A stretch of 64,000 bases of DNA from Mucilaginibacter sp. OK268 (GTDB lineage Bacteria > Bacteroidota > Bacteroidia > Sphingobacteriales > Sphingobacteriaceae). Under the pieces are notes generated by a model. It was not told where the DNA came from. It did not search any database and saw only the letters and a program-made list of their open reading frames with translations. The DNA is taken from positions 186,001-250,000 of the forward strand of contig NZ_FNJV01000008.1 in the NCBI RefSeq assembly GCF_900103125.1, in the 5' to 3' direction. Made by a program: the position numbers and the translations under genes. Shown in pieces: positions 50,151 to 59,867 of this stretch; within the stretch, counting starts at the first letter, position 1, and every line of letters starts with the position of its first letter.

Positions 50151-51974
50151 ATGAGTGAAAAATTTGATTATAAAGTTGCATTAAAAAATATACCTCACAA
50201 ACCAGGTGTTTATCAATATTGGGATAGTGAGCAGGAATTGATATATATAGGTAAAGCTAAAGATCTGCGCAACCGCGTGGGCTCGTACTTTAATCAGGAT
50301 ATACATGTAAATGCCAAAACCCGCGTTTTGGTATCCAAGATCCGCAACATCACTTTTACTATTGTTGATACCGAGGTAGATGCCTGGCTGCTGGAGAACA
50401 GTATGATCAAGAAGCATCAGCCCCGCTACAATGTGATGCTTAAGGATGATAAAACCTACCCATGGATCATTATCAAGAACGAGAATTACCCCCGTATTTT
50501 CTGGACCCGGCGCATTGTTAAGGATGGTTCAAAATACCTGGGACCCTATGCTTCGGTGAGCATGATGCACAACATTCTGGGGCTTATTAAGGAAACCTAT
50601 CCCTTGCGCACCTGCAACCTGCAGCTTACCCGCGAAAACATCGATAAAGGTAAGTTTAAGGTTTGCCTGGAATATCAACTGGGCAACTGCAAAGGGCCAT
50701 GCCAAAACTACCAGACCGAGGATGACTATGACAACAGCATTGAGGAAATCAAAGACATCCTGAACGGTAAAATAGGAGTCGTGCTACGCCGCCTTAAAGG
50801 CGAAATGGAAACCGCGGTTGCAGAATATAACTATGAGCTTGCACACCGCTTAAAGCGGAAATTTGAATTGCTGGAGAACTACCAGAGCAAATCAACCGTT
50901 GTAAATTCATCTATAACGGACGTGGATGTTTTCAGCATTGCTTCTGAAGATAAAATAGCCTTTGTTAACTTTTTAAAAGTGATGAATGGCACCATCATCC
51001 AAACGCAAACTATTGAATTGAAAAAGCGCCTGGATGAAAGTGATGAGGAATTGCTAACCCTGGCTATATCCGAGTTCAGGAGTCGTTATAATAGTGATTC
51101 CAAAGAGATCATTGTGCCTTTTGGTATTGATCTGGAAGATCATCCCGGGATTAAGTTCACAGTACCTAAACTGGGTGAAAAGAAAAAGCTGCTCGATCTT
51201 TCGCAAAAGAATGTACTCTTCTTTAAAAAGGAAAAGATAGACCAGTATGAAAAGCTGAATCCCGAGATCCGTACAGAACGTTTGCTTACGCAAATGATGA
51301 AAGATCTGCGGATGAATCAGCTGCCCCGTCATATTGAGTGTTTTGATAACTCTAATTTCCAAGGTAAATACCCAGTATCGGCTATCGTAGTATTTAAAGA
51401 TGGCAAGCCATCCAAGAAAGACTACCGGCACTTTCATGTAAAAACCGTAGAGGGCCCGAATGACTTTGCCACCATGGAAGAAGCCGTACACCGCCGTTAC
51501 CGCCGCATGCTGGATGAAGGTACCGAACTACCACAACTCATCATTATTGATGGTGGCAAAGGTCAGTTATCATCGGCCATGCACAGCCTTAAACTACTGG
51601 GGATTGATAAGCAGGTAACCGTTATAGGTATAGCCAAGCGCCTGGAAGAGCTGTATTATCCTAACGATCAGTATCCGATGTATCTGGATAAAAAATCGGA
51701 AACATTAAAGGTGATCCAACATCTGCGCGATGAGGCACACCGTTTTGGTATTACCTTTCACCGGAAGATCCGCGATAAAGGCACCCTGGCTACCGAACTG
51801 GAACTGATAGATGGCATAGGCAAAACTACTGCCGAAAAGCTGCTGAAATACTTTAAATCGGTAAAGAAGATTCGCGAAGCGAGTGAGGAAATGTTGCTGG
51901 AAGTAGTGAACCTGAAACAGGCCAAAGCCATTTTAGGATATTTTGGCAAAGAGGCAGAGACTGGTCAAAATTAA
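50151..51974 (+). CDS. uvrC: Excinuclease ABC subunit C
   Basis: A 607-residue nucleotide-excision-repair nuclease that makes both incisions around a lesion with UvrA/UvrB. Domains: GIY-YIG at 12-95 (KPGVYQYWDSEQELIYIGKA, catalytic Arg in DLRNRVGSYF), Cys-containing linker (about 160-190), UVR motif (about 205-240), RNase H-like C-domain (ECFDNSNFQGKYPVSAIVVF with catalytic Asp, IIIDGGKGQLSSA) and helix-hairpin-helix at the end (ELIDGIGKTTAEKLLKYFKS). All active-site regions are intact. Confidence 0.97.
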   Translation: MSEKFDYKVALKNIPHKPGVYQYWDSEQELIYIGKAKDLRNRVGSYFNQDIHVNAKTRVLVSKIRNITFTIVDTEVDAWLLENSMIKKHQPRYNVMLKDDKTYPWIIIKNENYPRIFWTRRIVKDGSKYLGPYASVSMMHNILGLIKETYPLRTCNLQLTRENIDKGKFKVCLEYQLGNCKGPCQNYQTEDDYDNSIEEIKDILNGKIGVVLRRLKGEMETAVAEYNYELAHRLKRKFELLENYQSKSTVVNSSITDVDVFSIASEDKIAFVNFLKVMNGTIIQTQTIELKKRLDESDEELLTLAISEFRSRYNSDSKEIIVPFGIDLEDHPGIKFTVPKLGEKKKLLDLSQKNVLFFKKEKIDQYEKLNPEIRTERLLTQMMKDLRMNQLPRHIECFDNSNFQGKYPVSAIVVFKDGKPSKKDYRHFHVKTVEGPNDFATMEEAVHRRYRRMLDEGTELPQLIIIDGGKGQLSSAMHSLKLLGIDKQVTVIGIAKRLEELYYPNDQYPMYLDKKSETLKVIQHLRDEAHRFGITFHRKIRDKGTLATELELIDGIGKTTAEKLLKYFKSVKKIREASEEMLLEVVNLKQAKAILGYFGKEAETGQN

Positions 51975-51993
51975 AAGAGCAATATAACCAACC

Positions 51994-52076
51994 CGTCATT
52001 GCGAGGCACGAAGCAATCCCCGATAAGCAGAGCGGCTCTGTATAGCTTGGAGATTGCTTCGTTCCTCGCAATGACG
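51994..52076. repeat. Type A palindromic repeat, copy 5
   Basis: CGTCATTGCGAGGCACGAAG left arm and GATTGCTTCGTTCCTCGCAA right arm, with the same AGAGCGGCTCTGTATAGC-type loop as copy 1. It lies between convergent uvrC and gldN. Confidence 0.9.
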
Positions 52077-52167
52077 CTTGAAAGAGGATTGTATAGAAAC
52101 CAACAAAGCCAAAACTCAATACCCGCAGGCTCTGAATTCTGGCTTTAAAATTTAGGTTGGTAATTGG

Positions 52168-53175
52168 TTAGTATGACCACAGATTAAGCTCCCAATCCAT
52201 CAGCGATTTTTTGATCCGTTCTGATTCGTAAAGCTTATCAATGCCCTGTGCGTAATCTTTTATGCGTTCGTCCTTATCATTACTTTCTTTAACAATATAG
52301 CTGGTGAAGATTCTCTTCATGAAAACATCGTCAAAGCTGAGACCTGTCGCGTCGCTGTTACGGCTGGCAACTTCTTTAGTAGCAAAAATCGGTCTTGCTT
52401 CCGGAAAATACACCCAAAACGCGGGCTGATAATCCAGATCAAGAGTGCCTGCTTTTGGTTTGATCAGTGGGGCTATACCAATAATGCGTGGTTCAAATAC
52501 CGAGCGCTGCTTGTCAAAAACCCAATCTTCCTTAATACGGAATTTCACTACGCTGTCAGGGTTAAACTCACCGGCCTGTAAAGATGATCCTATTTTATTA
52601 CCGTCTTTATCAAACTTATCAACTACCGAACTATCTGCCATTTTTGATTTGGCGCCTCCTGAAGAAAGCGGAACCGTAAAAGCATCGCCTCCCGGATCGT
52701 CCTTTGTTGGGCTTGGATCGTAGGCGGTTAACTCACCTGCGGCAATGGCATTTAAAAGCACATCAATTAACCTGCTTTTTGGTGAAGCCAGGTATTGGTT
52801 CATTTTTTCGCGAACATCGATTTCCCGCCAAACACGTTTAGCAAAAACTACATCATTTTCACGCAGATTTGGCAAAGGGGTAACCTTGGCATTCAGGATG
52901 TTATTTTTTTTGTAATACCCATCAAGCGGTCTTTCAAAAGGCTTGTTGGGATCAAATGCCTTACGTTTTGAAGTATCGGCAACAGGAGGCTGGCTCGCCA
53001 CATTATCCTGCTGACTGGATTGCTGTGGTTGCAGCTGTGTTGGTTGCTGCTGTACTGGTTGTTGCTGCGTGGTAGTAGCCGGTTTACGGGTACGTTTTTT
53101 AGCCGGGCGCTTCTGGGCAAATGCTGCCGAAACGCACACTAAGCAAAGTACAATTACCAAAATTTTCTTTTTCAT
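52168..53175 (-). CDS. gldN: Gliding motility / type IX secretion protein GldN
   Basis: A 335-residue periplasmic protein that forms the ring of the type IX secretion core with GldK. Signal peptide (KKKILVIVLCLVCVSAAFA) followed by a basic, Gln/Pro-rich low-complexity segment (about 22-65, with QQPVQQQPTQLQPQQ), then the conserved core: PLDGYYKKNNILNAK, RVWREIDVREKMN, IKEDWVFDKQRSVFEPRIIG and PAFWVYFPEARPIFATKEV. It is the last gene of gldKLMN, six bases after gldM. Confidence 0.95.
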   Translation of the reverse strand: MKKKILVIVLCLVCVSAAFAQKRPAKKRTRKPATTTQQQPVQQQPTQLQPQQSSQQDNVASQPPVADTSKRKAFDPNKPFERPLDGYYKKNNILNAKVTPLPNLRENDVVFAKRVWREIDVREKMNQYLASPKSRLIDVLLNAIAAGELTAYDPSPTKDDPGGDAFTVPLSSGGAKSKMADSSVVDKFDKDGNKIGSSLQAGEFNPDSVVKFRIKEDWVFDKQRSVFEPRIIGIAPLIKPKAGTLDLDYQPAFWVYFPEARPIFATKEVASRNSDATGLSFDDVFMKRIFTSYIVKESNDKDERIKDYAQGIDKLYESERIKKSLMDWELNLWSY

Positions 53176-53181
53176 ACGCCT

Positions 53182-54681
53182 TTAATTTGCGGATATTACA
53201 ATCGGGTCAAGTCCTCTCGGTGTTCCATCAGGGCCAACTGCAATAATATCCTTAAATACAACAGTAGTACCCGGTGTAACAGTATTCATTGCCGCACGCA
53301 TAGCACCTGTTAGCTCAGAACCGCTGGCTGAATATATAGTAGCATCCTGACGGGGCTTTACAACAAGCAGGGTAAAACGCGTTACGTTAAATTTAGCATC
53401 AAAATCAAAATTCTCCAATTTAGCAAATACCCTGTCCTGCGCCCTTAAGTTTGCAGCACTGGTATTACCACCGCTTTTACCGGCAAATTGTGGTTTAGGA
53501 TCTGGGATACGTTTTACACGAAAATCAGACGTACCTAAAACCATACCTTTATCGCCAAAAACAGTAACTTTTGCTGTACCTATACTGCTTACAGTAGCTG
53601 TATAATGGCCGCCGCTTCCGCTGATAGATCCACCACTCATGCTTACTTTCATACTTTCTTTTGGCACACCCGGCGCCGATACAGAAAGCGGGTTTGGTAC
53701 ACCAATATATAATACGTTCATTTTATCGGGTGATACCACGGCCGATGGTTTTGCCACCATATAGGTAGCAGAAATCGGATATACTTTAGGCGGACCTTCT
53801 ACCTGTTTTACGGATAAACTGCCTGTCCATGTATGTAACCCTTCACCACTTGCTGTAGTAGTATAAGTACCTACACCATTTGAGGTAGGTATGGTTGATC
53901 CACCTACCGTAATTGCAGGATTTGAATTTTGATCATACGCAGTTAAATAAATCTCGGCTTTATATTGCTGACCTGCTAAAACATAACTGCTTGGCGCCAC
54001 CGCAACTGCCTTAAACTGATTTAAAGTTACCTGGGCTACGTCAACCTTACCTAATACTTTTTTTACCACTTCATTTTCGGCATTTTTATTATCAGCCTGG
54101 ATCTTCGCTAAAGTTGTTAATGCTGCCCCCAATGGGATGCCATCACCAAAATAAGCCTGTTGCCATGATTTTTTCTTAGGACCAATAGCATTTAAAGAAA
54201 AATTAACCCCCACACTGTCCTTACCTAATATTTGTAGTAAGTGTGCGCGGGTAGCTTCAATTTTTTCCTTTAATACATCGGCCTTTTTAGCGTTGATCAT
54301 TACTTCGGGCGATATATCAAGGCTTTCCCTTGCATCTACATCGCCTGTTTCTTCGTTAATACCGCCGCCTCTTTTTATTAATTCTGTTTTTAGTTCTTCA
54401 ATATAACCGTTCAATTCATCGGCTGCTTTACTGGCATCTTTCGCTTTAGTTAAGTATTGTTGTGCCTTTTCGGGCTGCTCTTTTAACTTAGTTGCTTCAA
54501 ATGCCGAGTAGGTGCTTTGTAAACTGGTAGTAACATTTGTTCTTGACTGGTCTAAACTACTTGTAATGTTTTTAAAAGCGTCTAACAAGCTATCGGGTAC
54601 ATTAAGCGCTATTAAGCCTAAAAGCACCAGGTATAGTATGCCTATCATTCGCTGTCTTGGGGTTTCCTTACCTCCGGCCAT
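53182..54681 (-). CDS. gldM: Gliding motility / type IX secretion motor protein GldM
   Basis: A 499-residue protein with one N-terminal membrane helix (MIGILYLVLLGLIALNVPDS, about 12-31) and four periplasmic domains. With GldL it forms the proton-driven rotary motor of the type IX system. Recognisable parts are the first helical domain (about 40-200), GIPLGAALTTLAKIQADNKN, and the three beta-domains ending GTTVVFKDIIAVGPDGTPRG. Starts MAGGKETPRQR as in homologues. Forty bases separate it from gldL. Confidence 0.97.
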   Translation of the reverse strand: MAGGKETPRQRMIGILYLVLLGLIALNVPDSLLDAFKNITSSLDQSRTNVTTSLQSTYSAFEATKLKEQPEKAQQYLTKAKDASKAADELNGYIEELKTELIKRGGGINEETGDVDARESLDISPEVMINAKKADVLKEKIEATRAHLLQILGKDSVGVNFSLNAIGPKKKSWQQAYFGDGIPLGAALTTLAKIQADNKNAENEVVKKVLGKVDVAQVTLNQFKAVAVAPSSYVLAGQQYKAEIYLTAYDQNSNPAITVGGSTIPTSNGVGTYTTTASGEGLHTWTGSLSVKQVEGPPKVYPISATYMVAKPSAVVSPDKMNVLYIGVPNPLSVSAPGVPKESMKVSMSGGSISGSGGHYTATVSSIGTAKVTVFGDKGMVLGTSDFRVKRIPDPKPQFAGKSGGNTSAANLRAQDRVFAKLENFDFDAKFNVTRFTLLVVKPRQDATIYSASGSELTGAMRAAMNTVTPGTTVVFKDIIAVGPDGTPRGLDPIVISAN

Positions 54682-54721
54682 CTATATAAATATTAGCTTG
54701 TATAAAAATCTATTAATTATA

Positions 54722-55522
54722 TTAATTAACACGTGGCTGGTTCATTGCAGTAAGCATATTACCATACACCGAATTTAACGATGCCAGGTTTTTAGCTAAA
54801 CGGCCCACTTCTTCCTTAAACTGTTTCGAATCATCTAACGACTCATTGAAGTTGTTCATGGTTAAAGACAGATTTTTATAAAAGTTGTTCATTGATTTTA
54901 AATGAGCACTTGAATCCTGCAGTTCCAATTCATAAACAGCATTTAATTCAGACAGGTTACGGCCCAATTTGGTTACCTGCTCATGATATGCCTTTGAATC
55001 AACATTGGAATTGGCTAATTCTGATAAATTGGCTGATGCTTTATCAAAAGCGTTGCTCAGCTTATCATAACTTGCAGATGCTGTTTTTACTTTATCGGTA
55101 AAAGCAATAGTAGCCTCACCGGCATCAGTTACTCTTGATATAGCGGCAACTTTATCACCAAAAGTTCTTAAACCATCGCCCAGGCTGCGTACCAGTTCCG
55201 GACCTATTTTAGCATCCTCCAGCATTTTATCCAAAGCCTGTGTATTTGATGAGTTACTAATTACTGGTCTGGTAGTGGCTTTTGGTAATTCGCCGCTAAA
55301 ATCTTCGTTCAATTCCGGATAAACGCGGGTCCAGTCAACATCCTTATCTTCTCTTTGGAAACCTAATACAGCAAATAGTATTATTTCCATTCCCAGTCCA
55401 ATTGTAATAAATAATGACGCCATTGGCCAGTGTTGTATTTTAAACAACAAGCCAAAAATCACTATAGTTGCTCCAAATGATACAAAGTTTCCTACCCCGA
55501 ACGGTTTTTTCTTCCCTGCCAT
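54722..55522 (-). CDS. gldL: Gliding motility / type IX secretion motor protein GldL
   Basis: A 266-residue inner-membrane protein: MAGKKKPFGVGNFVSFGATI, two membrane helices (about 14-30 and 35-55) with the functional Glu in GLGMEIILFAVLGF, then a long cytoplasmic helical part. It conducts protons and drives GldM rotation. The C-terminal domain is rich in coiled-coil-forming Leu/Asn/Ser repeats (LGRNLSELNAVYELELQDSS). Confidence 0.96.
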   Translation of the reverse strand: MAGKKKPFGVGNFVSFGATIVIFGLLFKIQHWPMASLFITIGLGMEIILFAVLGFQREDKDVDWTRVYPELNEDFSGELPKATTRPVISNSSNTQALDKMLEDAKIGPELVRSLGDGLRTFGDKVAAISRVTDAGEATIAFTDKVKTASASYDKLSNAFDKASANLSELANSNVDSKAYHEQVTKLGRNLSELNAVYELELQDSSAHLKSMNNFYKNLSLTMNNFNESLDDSKQFKEEVGRLAKNLASLNSVYGNMLTAMNQPRVN

Positions 55523-55568
55523 AATAATTCAGAAATAATTTGTGTAGATGTTTATTAATTAGTTTTGT

Positions 55569-56888
55569 TTATCGTTTGTCTTTAATATCACGGCCCAAAT
55601 AATCAGTTACACAACGGAAACCAATGTATGATTTCGCGGTGTCCTGGTATTCATAGGTACGGGTCGCATTTTGAAGAAAATATCCGATATCTTTCCATGA
55701 CCCGCCGCGCACAACCTTACGTTTCAGTACTTCCGGATCGGTTGATTTAGCTTCGTAATTAAATGTTGGTGCAAGATCATGCACAAATGATGAGGCTGAT
55801 TCGTCAAAAGTTGATGATGTCCACTCAGCTACGTTACCGGCCATGTTATACAAGCCATAATCGTTAGGGAAATAGGAGCGCACATTTACGGTATAAGCTC
55901 CGCCATCATCTGTATAGTTACCACGGCCAGGTTTAAAGTTGGCCAGTAAACAGCCTTTGGCATTTTTAATATAAGGGCCGCCCCATGGATAATCGGTACC
56001 TATCCTGCCGCCACGTGCTGCATATTCAAATTGAGCTTCGGAAGGCAAACTGTATGGTAAACGGTGCGGTAAGCGGCGTGAATCTTTATAAGCATCGTTA
56101 TAACGGGTACGCCATACGGTGTATGCTCTTGCCTGACGCCAGGTTACACCAACTACCGGGTAATTGCGGAAAGCCGGATGCGAAAAATAACCTTCAACCA
56201 TAGGTTCATTGGCGGCGTATGAAAAATCGCTCAACCATACCAAGGTATCCGGATAAACAGCTACCGTATCGCGTAAAATGAAATCAGAACGTCTTTTAGT
56301 TTTATCGTTTTTATAATTGGCAGCATCACGCAGTACCATAATGGAATAGTTATACTTTAATATACGTACGTCTATTTCATTACGATCAAAAACGCGATCG
56401 TCGCCCTGGTAATACATGCCCTGTAATTTTGAAGCATTATTGGCCTGGCCTTTTTTATTACTCCAAACGGGGTTCTTTTTTACGTAATCCCAGTTAATGA
56501 ATTTTTTGCCGTTATTATTATTGGCGTTAGCACCAGCACCTTTAGGTTGAATATAATACTTATTATCGTTAGCGTAATTGGTAATAGCTATGGAATCACG
56601 TACCCAGTAAACAAACTGCTTGTACTGGCTATTGGTGGTTTCGGTTTGATCCATGAAGAAAGGAGCTATGGTAACCTGCTTGGTTTGCGCTATCTGCGCA
56701 AAAGTTACGTCCTGATCGGTTTGTCCCATCAGAAAGGTTCCGCCAGGTATATAAACCATACCATAAGGTACCTCGGACCTGAATGAGCGTTGCGGGATAC
56801 CGGTAACCTCCCCTCTATCGCCTCCTTTACTGCAACCGCTCAATAATCCGCCCGCCAAAACAACTATTAAAAAGTAGATATGCTTCAT
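55569..56888 (-). CDS. gldK: Gliding motility / type IX secretion lipoprotein GldK
   Basis: A 439-residue outer-membrane-associated lipoprotein that forms the periplasmic ring with GldN. Lipobox LLSGC (Cys19) and a formylglycine-generating-enzyme-like (SUMF1) fold: PYGMVYIPGGTFLMGQTDQD, FFMDQTETTNSQYKQFVYWV, GVTWRQARAYTVWR, PSEAQFEYAARGG, MAGNVAEWTSSTF and VVRGGSWKD. The Cys pair of true sulfatase activators is not conserved, fitting a structural role. First gene of gldKLMN; the 254-base 5' gap holds no gene. Confidence 0.96.
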   Translation of the reverse strand: MKHIYFLIVVLAGGLLSGCSKGGDRGEVTGIPQRSFRSEVPYGMVYIPGGTFLMGQTDQDVTFAQIAQTKQVTIAPFFMDQTETTNSQYKQFVYWVRDSIAITNYANDNKYYIQPKGAGANANNNNGKKFINWDYVKKNPVWSNKKGQANNASKLQGMYYQGDDRVFDRNEIDVRILKYNYSIMVLRDAANYKNDKTKRRSDFILRDTVAVYPDTLVWLSDFSYAANEPMVEGYFSHPAFRNYPVVGVTWRQARAYTVWRTRYNDAYKDSRRLPHRLPYSLPSEAQFEYAARGGRIGTDYPWGGPYIKNAKGCLLANFKPGRGNYTDDGGAYTVNVRSYFPNDYGLYNMAGNVAEWTSSTFDESASSFVHDLAPTFNYEAKSTDPEVLKRKVVRGGSWKDIGYFLQNATRTYEYQDTAKSYIGFRCVTDYLGRDIKDKR

Positions 56889-57142
56889 TTTTAAACAAAT
56901 TCAGTTATATAAACTATAACATTATGAGCCCCCCGAATATATCAAAAATTTGCGCTAACAAACCCAAAAAACATTTTTTTAACCTAAAATAAAGTCAATA
57001 GATGTCCTTCGCGTTATTTTAACGACAAGTTATTACATCGTATAGAGGCAAAAAACCAATTACAATAATGTGAATTAGTTGGCATTAATACGCTAACTTT
57101 TCACAAAAAGTTGCAACAGGGTTCAATAAATTTCTAAATTAT

Positions 57143-57901
57143 TTATTTGTTTACCAGTTTAACATATTGCTCAATGGCCATTGTCATGGATGGGGCAGCT
57201 GGGGTTGGCGCCGGGATATCCAGGATCAGACCTGCTTCGAGCACTGCTTTGTGTGTTGTGGCACCAAAAGCTGCTATGCGGGTGTTATTTTGTTTAAAAT
57301 CAGGAAAGTTCTTATATAAGGACTGAATGCTTGACGGACTAAAAAACGCGATCACATCATAAAACACATCGGCCAGATCAGAAAGATCGCTGCAAACGGT
57401 GCGGAACAATACAGCTGGTGTAAAATTGTAACCGTTCTCCAACAGGAAACGTTGTGTTTCTTCTGCCGCAACATCTGAACATGGATAAAGGAATTTTTCG
57501 GCCGAATGTTTCTTAAGCACCTCTGCCAGATCGGCAGCGGTTTGTTTGCCAAAAAATATCTTACGCTTACGGTATTGGATATATTTTTGCAGGTACAATG
57601 CTATAGTTTCTGACAGACAGAAATATTTCATTTCTACCGGAACTTCAAAGCGCATCTCTTCGCAAATGCGAAAGAAATGATCTGCTGAGTTACGGCTGGT
57701 AAAAATAACCGCGGTAAAATCGCTCAGGTTTATTTTTTCCTTTCTAAAATCTTTTGCAGGAACGCCTTCAACGTGAATGAAAGATCTGAAGTCAATTTTC
57801 AGGTTTAGCTTTTTAGCCAGTTCTGCATACGGATTCTTATCGTTTTCGGGTTTTGATAAAGTAACTAATATACTTTTAACCTTTTTCTTTCTGTCTTCCA
57901 A
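57143..57901 (-). CDS. hemD: Uroporphyrinogen-III synthase-like protein (HemD)
   Basis: A 252-residue protein with the two-lobed HemD fold: SILVTLSKPENDKNPYAELA, LSDFTAVIFTSRNSADHFF (first lobe), YPCSDVAAEETQRFLLENGY and DVIAFFSPSSIQSLYKNFP, IAAFGATTHKAVLEAGL (second lobe). It would cyclise hydroxymethylbilane to uroporphyrinogen III in heme synthesis. Sequence conservation in this family is low, and other hem genes are not adjacent, so the assignment rests on fold motifs and on the neighbouring DUF4271 gene, a common association in Bacteroidota. Confidence 0.82.
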   Translation of the reverse strand: MEDRKKKVKSILVTLSKPENDKNPYAELAKKLNLKIDFRSFIHVEGVPAKDFRKEKINLSDFTAVIFTSRNSADHFFRICEEMRFEVPVEMKYFCLSETIALYLQKYIQYRKRKIFFGKQTAADLAEVLKKHSAEKFLYPCSDVAAEETQRFLLENGYNFTPAVLFRTVCSDLSDLADVFYDVIAFFSPSSIQSLYKNFPDFKQNNTRIAAFGATTHKAVLEAGLILDIPAPTPAAPSMTMAIEQYVKLVNK

Positions 57902-57921
57902 ATCAATTCGTTTAAAACTAC

Positions 57922-58902
57922 CTAAATTCTAATATTCAATGCCTTTATCAAAATTAAAACGGGGCAAATTTCGAGGGCACAAAGATACGTAAATAAATAA
58001 AACTTATGAAATCGAAAAGTAGAAATAATATTTACGCTGCTCCTGAGGTATTGCCATACAAATATAATCACCGTTATTATAAGTGTTATGGTAAGCAAAG
58101 CCGGTACATACCTACTCCCAAGCAAGCTAAAACAAACTACAACCGGTAAAAATATAAATGCTAAATTAAAGTAAGTAAGGTGCAATATATTCAGGTATTC
58201 GCTTACCAGGCGGTTCATATCAAAAACAAACCCCAAAAATTTAAGAGCTAGAAACTTCAAGGCAAACAAGCCAATAATGATCACTGTGAGCGATACATAC
58301 AGCCTGCTCCCACTCACAATATAATAAACACTTTTATAGGCGGCAAGTTGGTACAAGAACAAACCACAGGTTAAACAAAACAATAAAAAGAGGCCCAAAA
58401 AGGCCCATGAGCTTACAAAACCTTCTTCTTTGCCAGCTTGTGAAAGTACACGCTTACTGTAAAACGATTGCAGCACATAAGCCACATCCTTATTTAAGGC
58501 GATATTAAGCGCGGCTGTATATAAAAGCAAGCCAACAATAATGATGATTATCCAGGGATCACGCAGCGGGCGGTTGTGCCCGTCCCTCACCAGGTCTTTT
58601 GATTTTAGAGGAATATCTAAAAACCCATAGCCCTTATATAAGGTATGAGCCAGTAAACTATCTGCAAACTCTCTTGTGGTTGCTGAGTCGGGCGCGTGTA
58701 TGTAACGCATGGCGATGGAATCGGCCACAAAAATCTTGCGGGCATGCATAGCTGCAGCTACAGAGTCAAGCAGCGAGGTACCAGGCTGGTGAATGCTTAC
58801 TGATCGTTTATGTGTATTACCAGCAATTACCGAGTCCTGCTGCGCAAACACTGCCGAACAACTCAATAATAAAAGCAGGAAACACCAGGCAGTTAAACGC
58901 AT
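57922..58902 (-). CDS. DUF4271 family integral membrane protein
   Basis: A 326-residue protein with a cleavable signal (SCSAVFAQQDS), a periplasmic segment to about residue 110, and then seven membrane helices (from PWIIIIIVGLLLYTAALNIA). The family mark is the core HLTYFNLAFIFLPVVVCFSL and the end TYLCALEICPVLILIKAL. Function is unknown. It precedes hemD by 20 bases, so the two are probably co-expressed; a role in heme or envelope maturation is only a guess from position. Confidence 0.85.
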   Translation of the reverse strand: MRLTAWCFLLLLLSCSAVFAQQDSVIAGNTHKRSVSIHQPGTSLLDSVAAAMHARKIFVADSIAMRYIHAPDSATTREFADSLLAHTLYKGYGFLDIPLKSKDLVRDGHNRPLRDPWIIIIIVGLLLYTAALNIALNKDVAYVLQSFYSKRVLSQAGKEEGFVSSWAFLGLFLLFCLTCGLFLYQLAAYKSVYYIVSGSRLYVSLTVIIIGLFALKFLALKFLGFVFDMNRLVSEYLNILHLTYFNLAFIFLPVVVCFSLLGSRYVPALLTITLIITVIIFVWQYLRSSVNIISTFRFHKFYLFTYLCALEICPVLILIKALNIRI

Positions 58903-59007
58903 TTTAAAGCAAAATATAAACCCCGTTAATTTTGCTGCAAATTTATTGTAATAATTGATTGTTTTATAAACGCATTACAATTAACCTGGTATTAGTTAAA
59001 TAGAATT

Positions 59008-59721
59008 TTATTTAACGGGCACCCCGGTAGCAGCCCAAAATAAAAGATATCCGGCAGTGCCCTTTTTAACTTTAATATGTAGTAAAACCCGTCGAGGATC
59101 AGGGTAAATGTTCAAGGCATCAATATTATGGTGGTTGCGCTCCGCCATATTGTTTTTTTTATCCCACTTAGCCAGGTCATGTACCACATAACTTAAACTG
59201 GTGTCCCTGGCAATAATGTCATTATAATAATCAGGCAGCCAGAAATCTTTTACGGCTACTCCATCTTTATACGTTAATTCTATTTGTAATTGCGAGCCCC
59301 CTTCGGCGCTGGTCAGGCTCAGGTACATACCCATATATCTTTTAGGTGGCACATAAAATCCAAAACTACCTTCGCCCGAAACAAAATGGGCCTGGTAACC
59401 TGTGCCAGCGCTGTTTTTATAATGTAATGTAATTGACGGATGTTCCGGCGTAGCCTCTATCCCCGGATGATCTGGTAACGCGTGCGGATCTTTATCCTTA
59501 TTAAACAGGGCCGCTGCCATTGTGAGATAGCCATCACCCTGTCCATCACCATCGATACCCTTGCTCCACGTTACCAATTTACCATGAGTAAGTGTAGTTA
59601 CCGGCCGGGCATTTAAAAGTGTATCTATATTGATCTGGATTTCGCGGCCGGGCTGTTGACCGCATACCCGGAACACCATCAGGGTATAGAATATGATCAA
59701 CAGTATTGTTTTAGGTTTCAT
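59008..59721 (-). CDS. Hypothetical secreted protein
   Basis: A 237-residue protein with a signal peptide (MKPKTILLIIFYTLMVFRVC, then GQQ). Two regions stand out: TWSKGIDGDGQGDGYLTMAA with an acidic Gly-rich loop that could bind calcium, and HFVSGEGSFGFYVPPKRYMG followed by LQIELTYKDGVAVKDFWLPD, which resembles a carbohydrate-binding-type beta-sandwich. I do not recognise a named family. It has its own gap on both sides and is probably monocistronic. Confidence 0.7.
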   Translation of the reverse strand: MKPKTILLIIFYTLMVFRVCGQQPGREIQINIDTLLNARPVTTLTHGKLVTWSKGIDGDGQGDGYLTMAAALFNKDKDPHALPDHPGIEATPEHPSITLHYKNSAGTGYQAHFVSGEGSFGFYVPPKRYMGMYLSLTSAEGGSQLQIELTYKDGVAVKDFWLPDYYNDIIARDTSLSYVVHDLAKWDKKNNMAERNHHNIDALNIYPDPRRVLLHIKVKKGTAGYLLFWAATGVPVK

Positions 59722-59824
59722 TTGGTCGGGTATATGAGTACATAAATATACTTTAAAAATATCGACCTGATTATTTATAAAAACAACCGGGGTATTACGG
59801 CTTTTATATATTGTTAAAATAGAT

Positions 59825-59832
59825 TACATTTA
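59825..59832 (+). promoter_or_regulatory. Probable -7 element (TACATTTA)
   Basis: One base from TAnnTTTG, 35 bases before the ATG at 59868. Confidence 0.35.
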
Positions 59833-59867
59833 GATAAATAATTGACAATCAACTCTAATTTTAAGCC

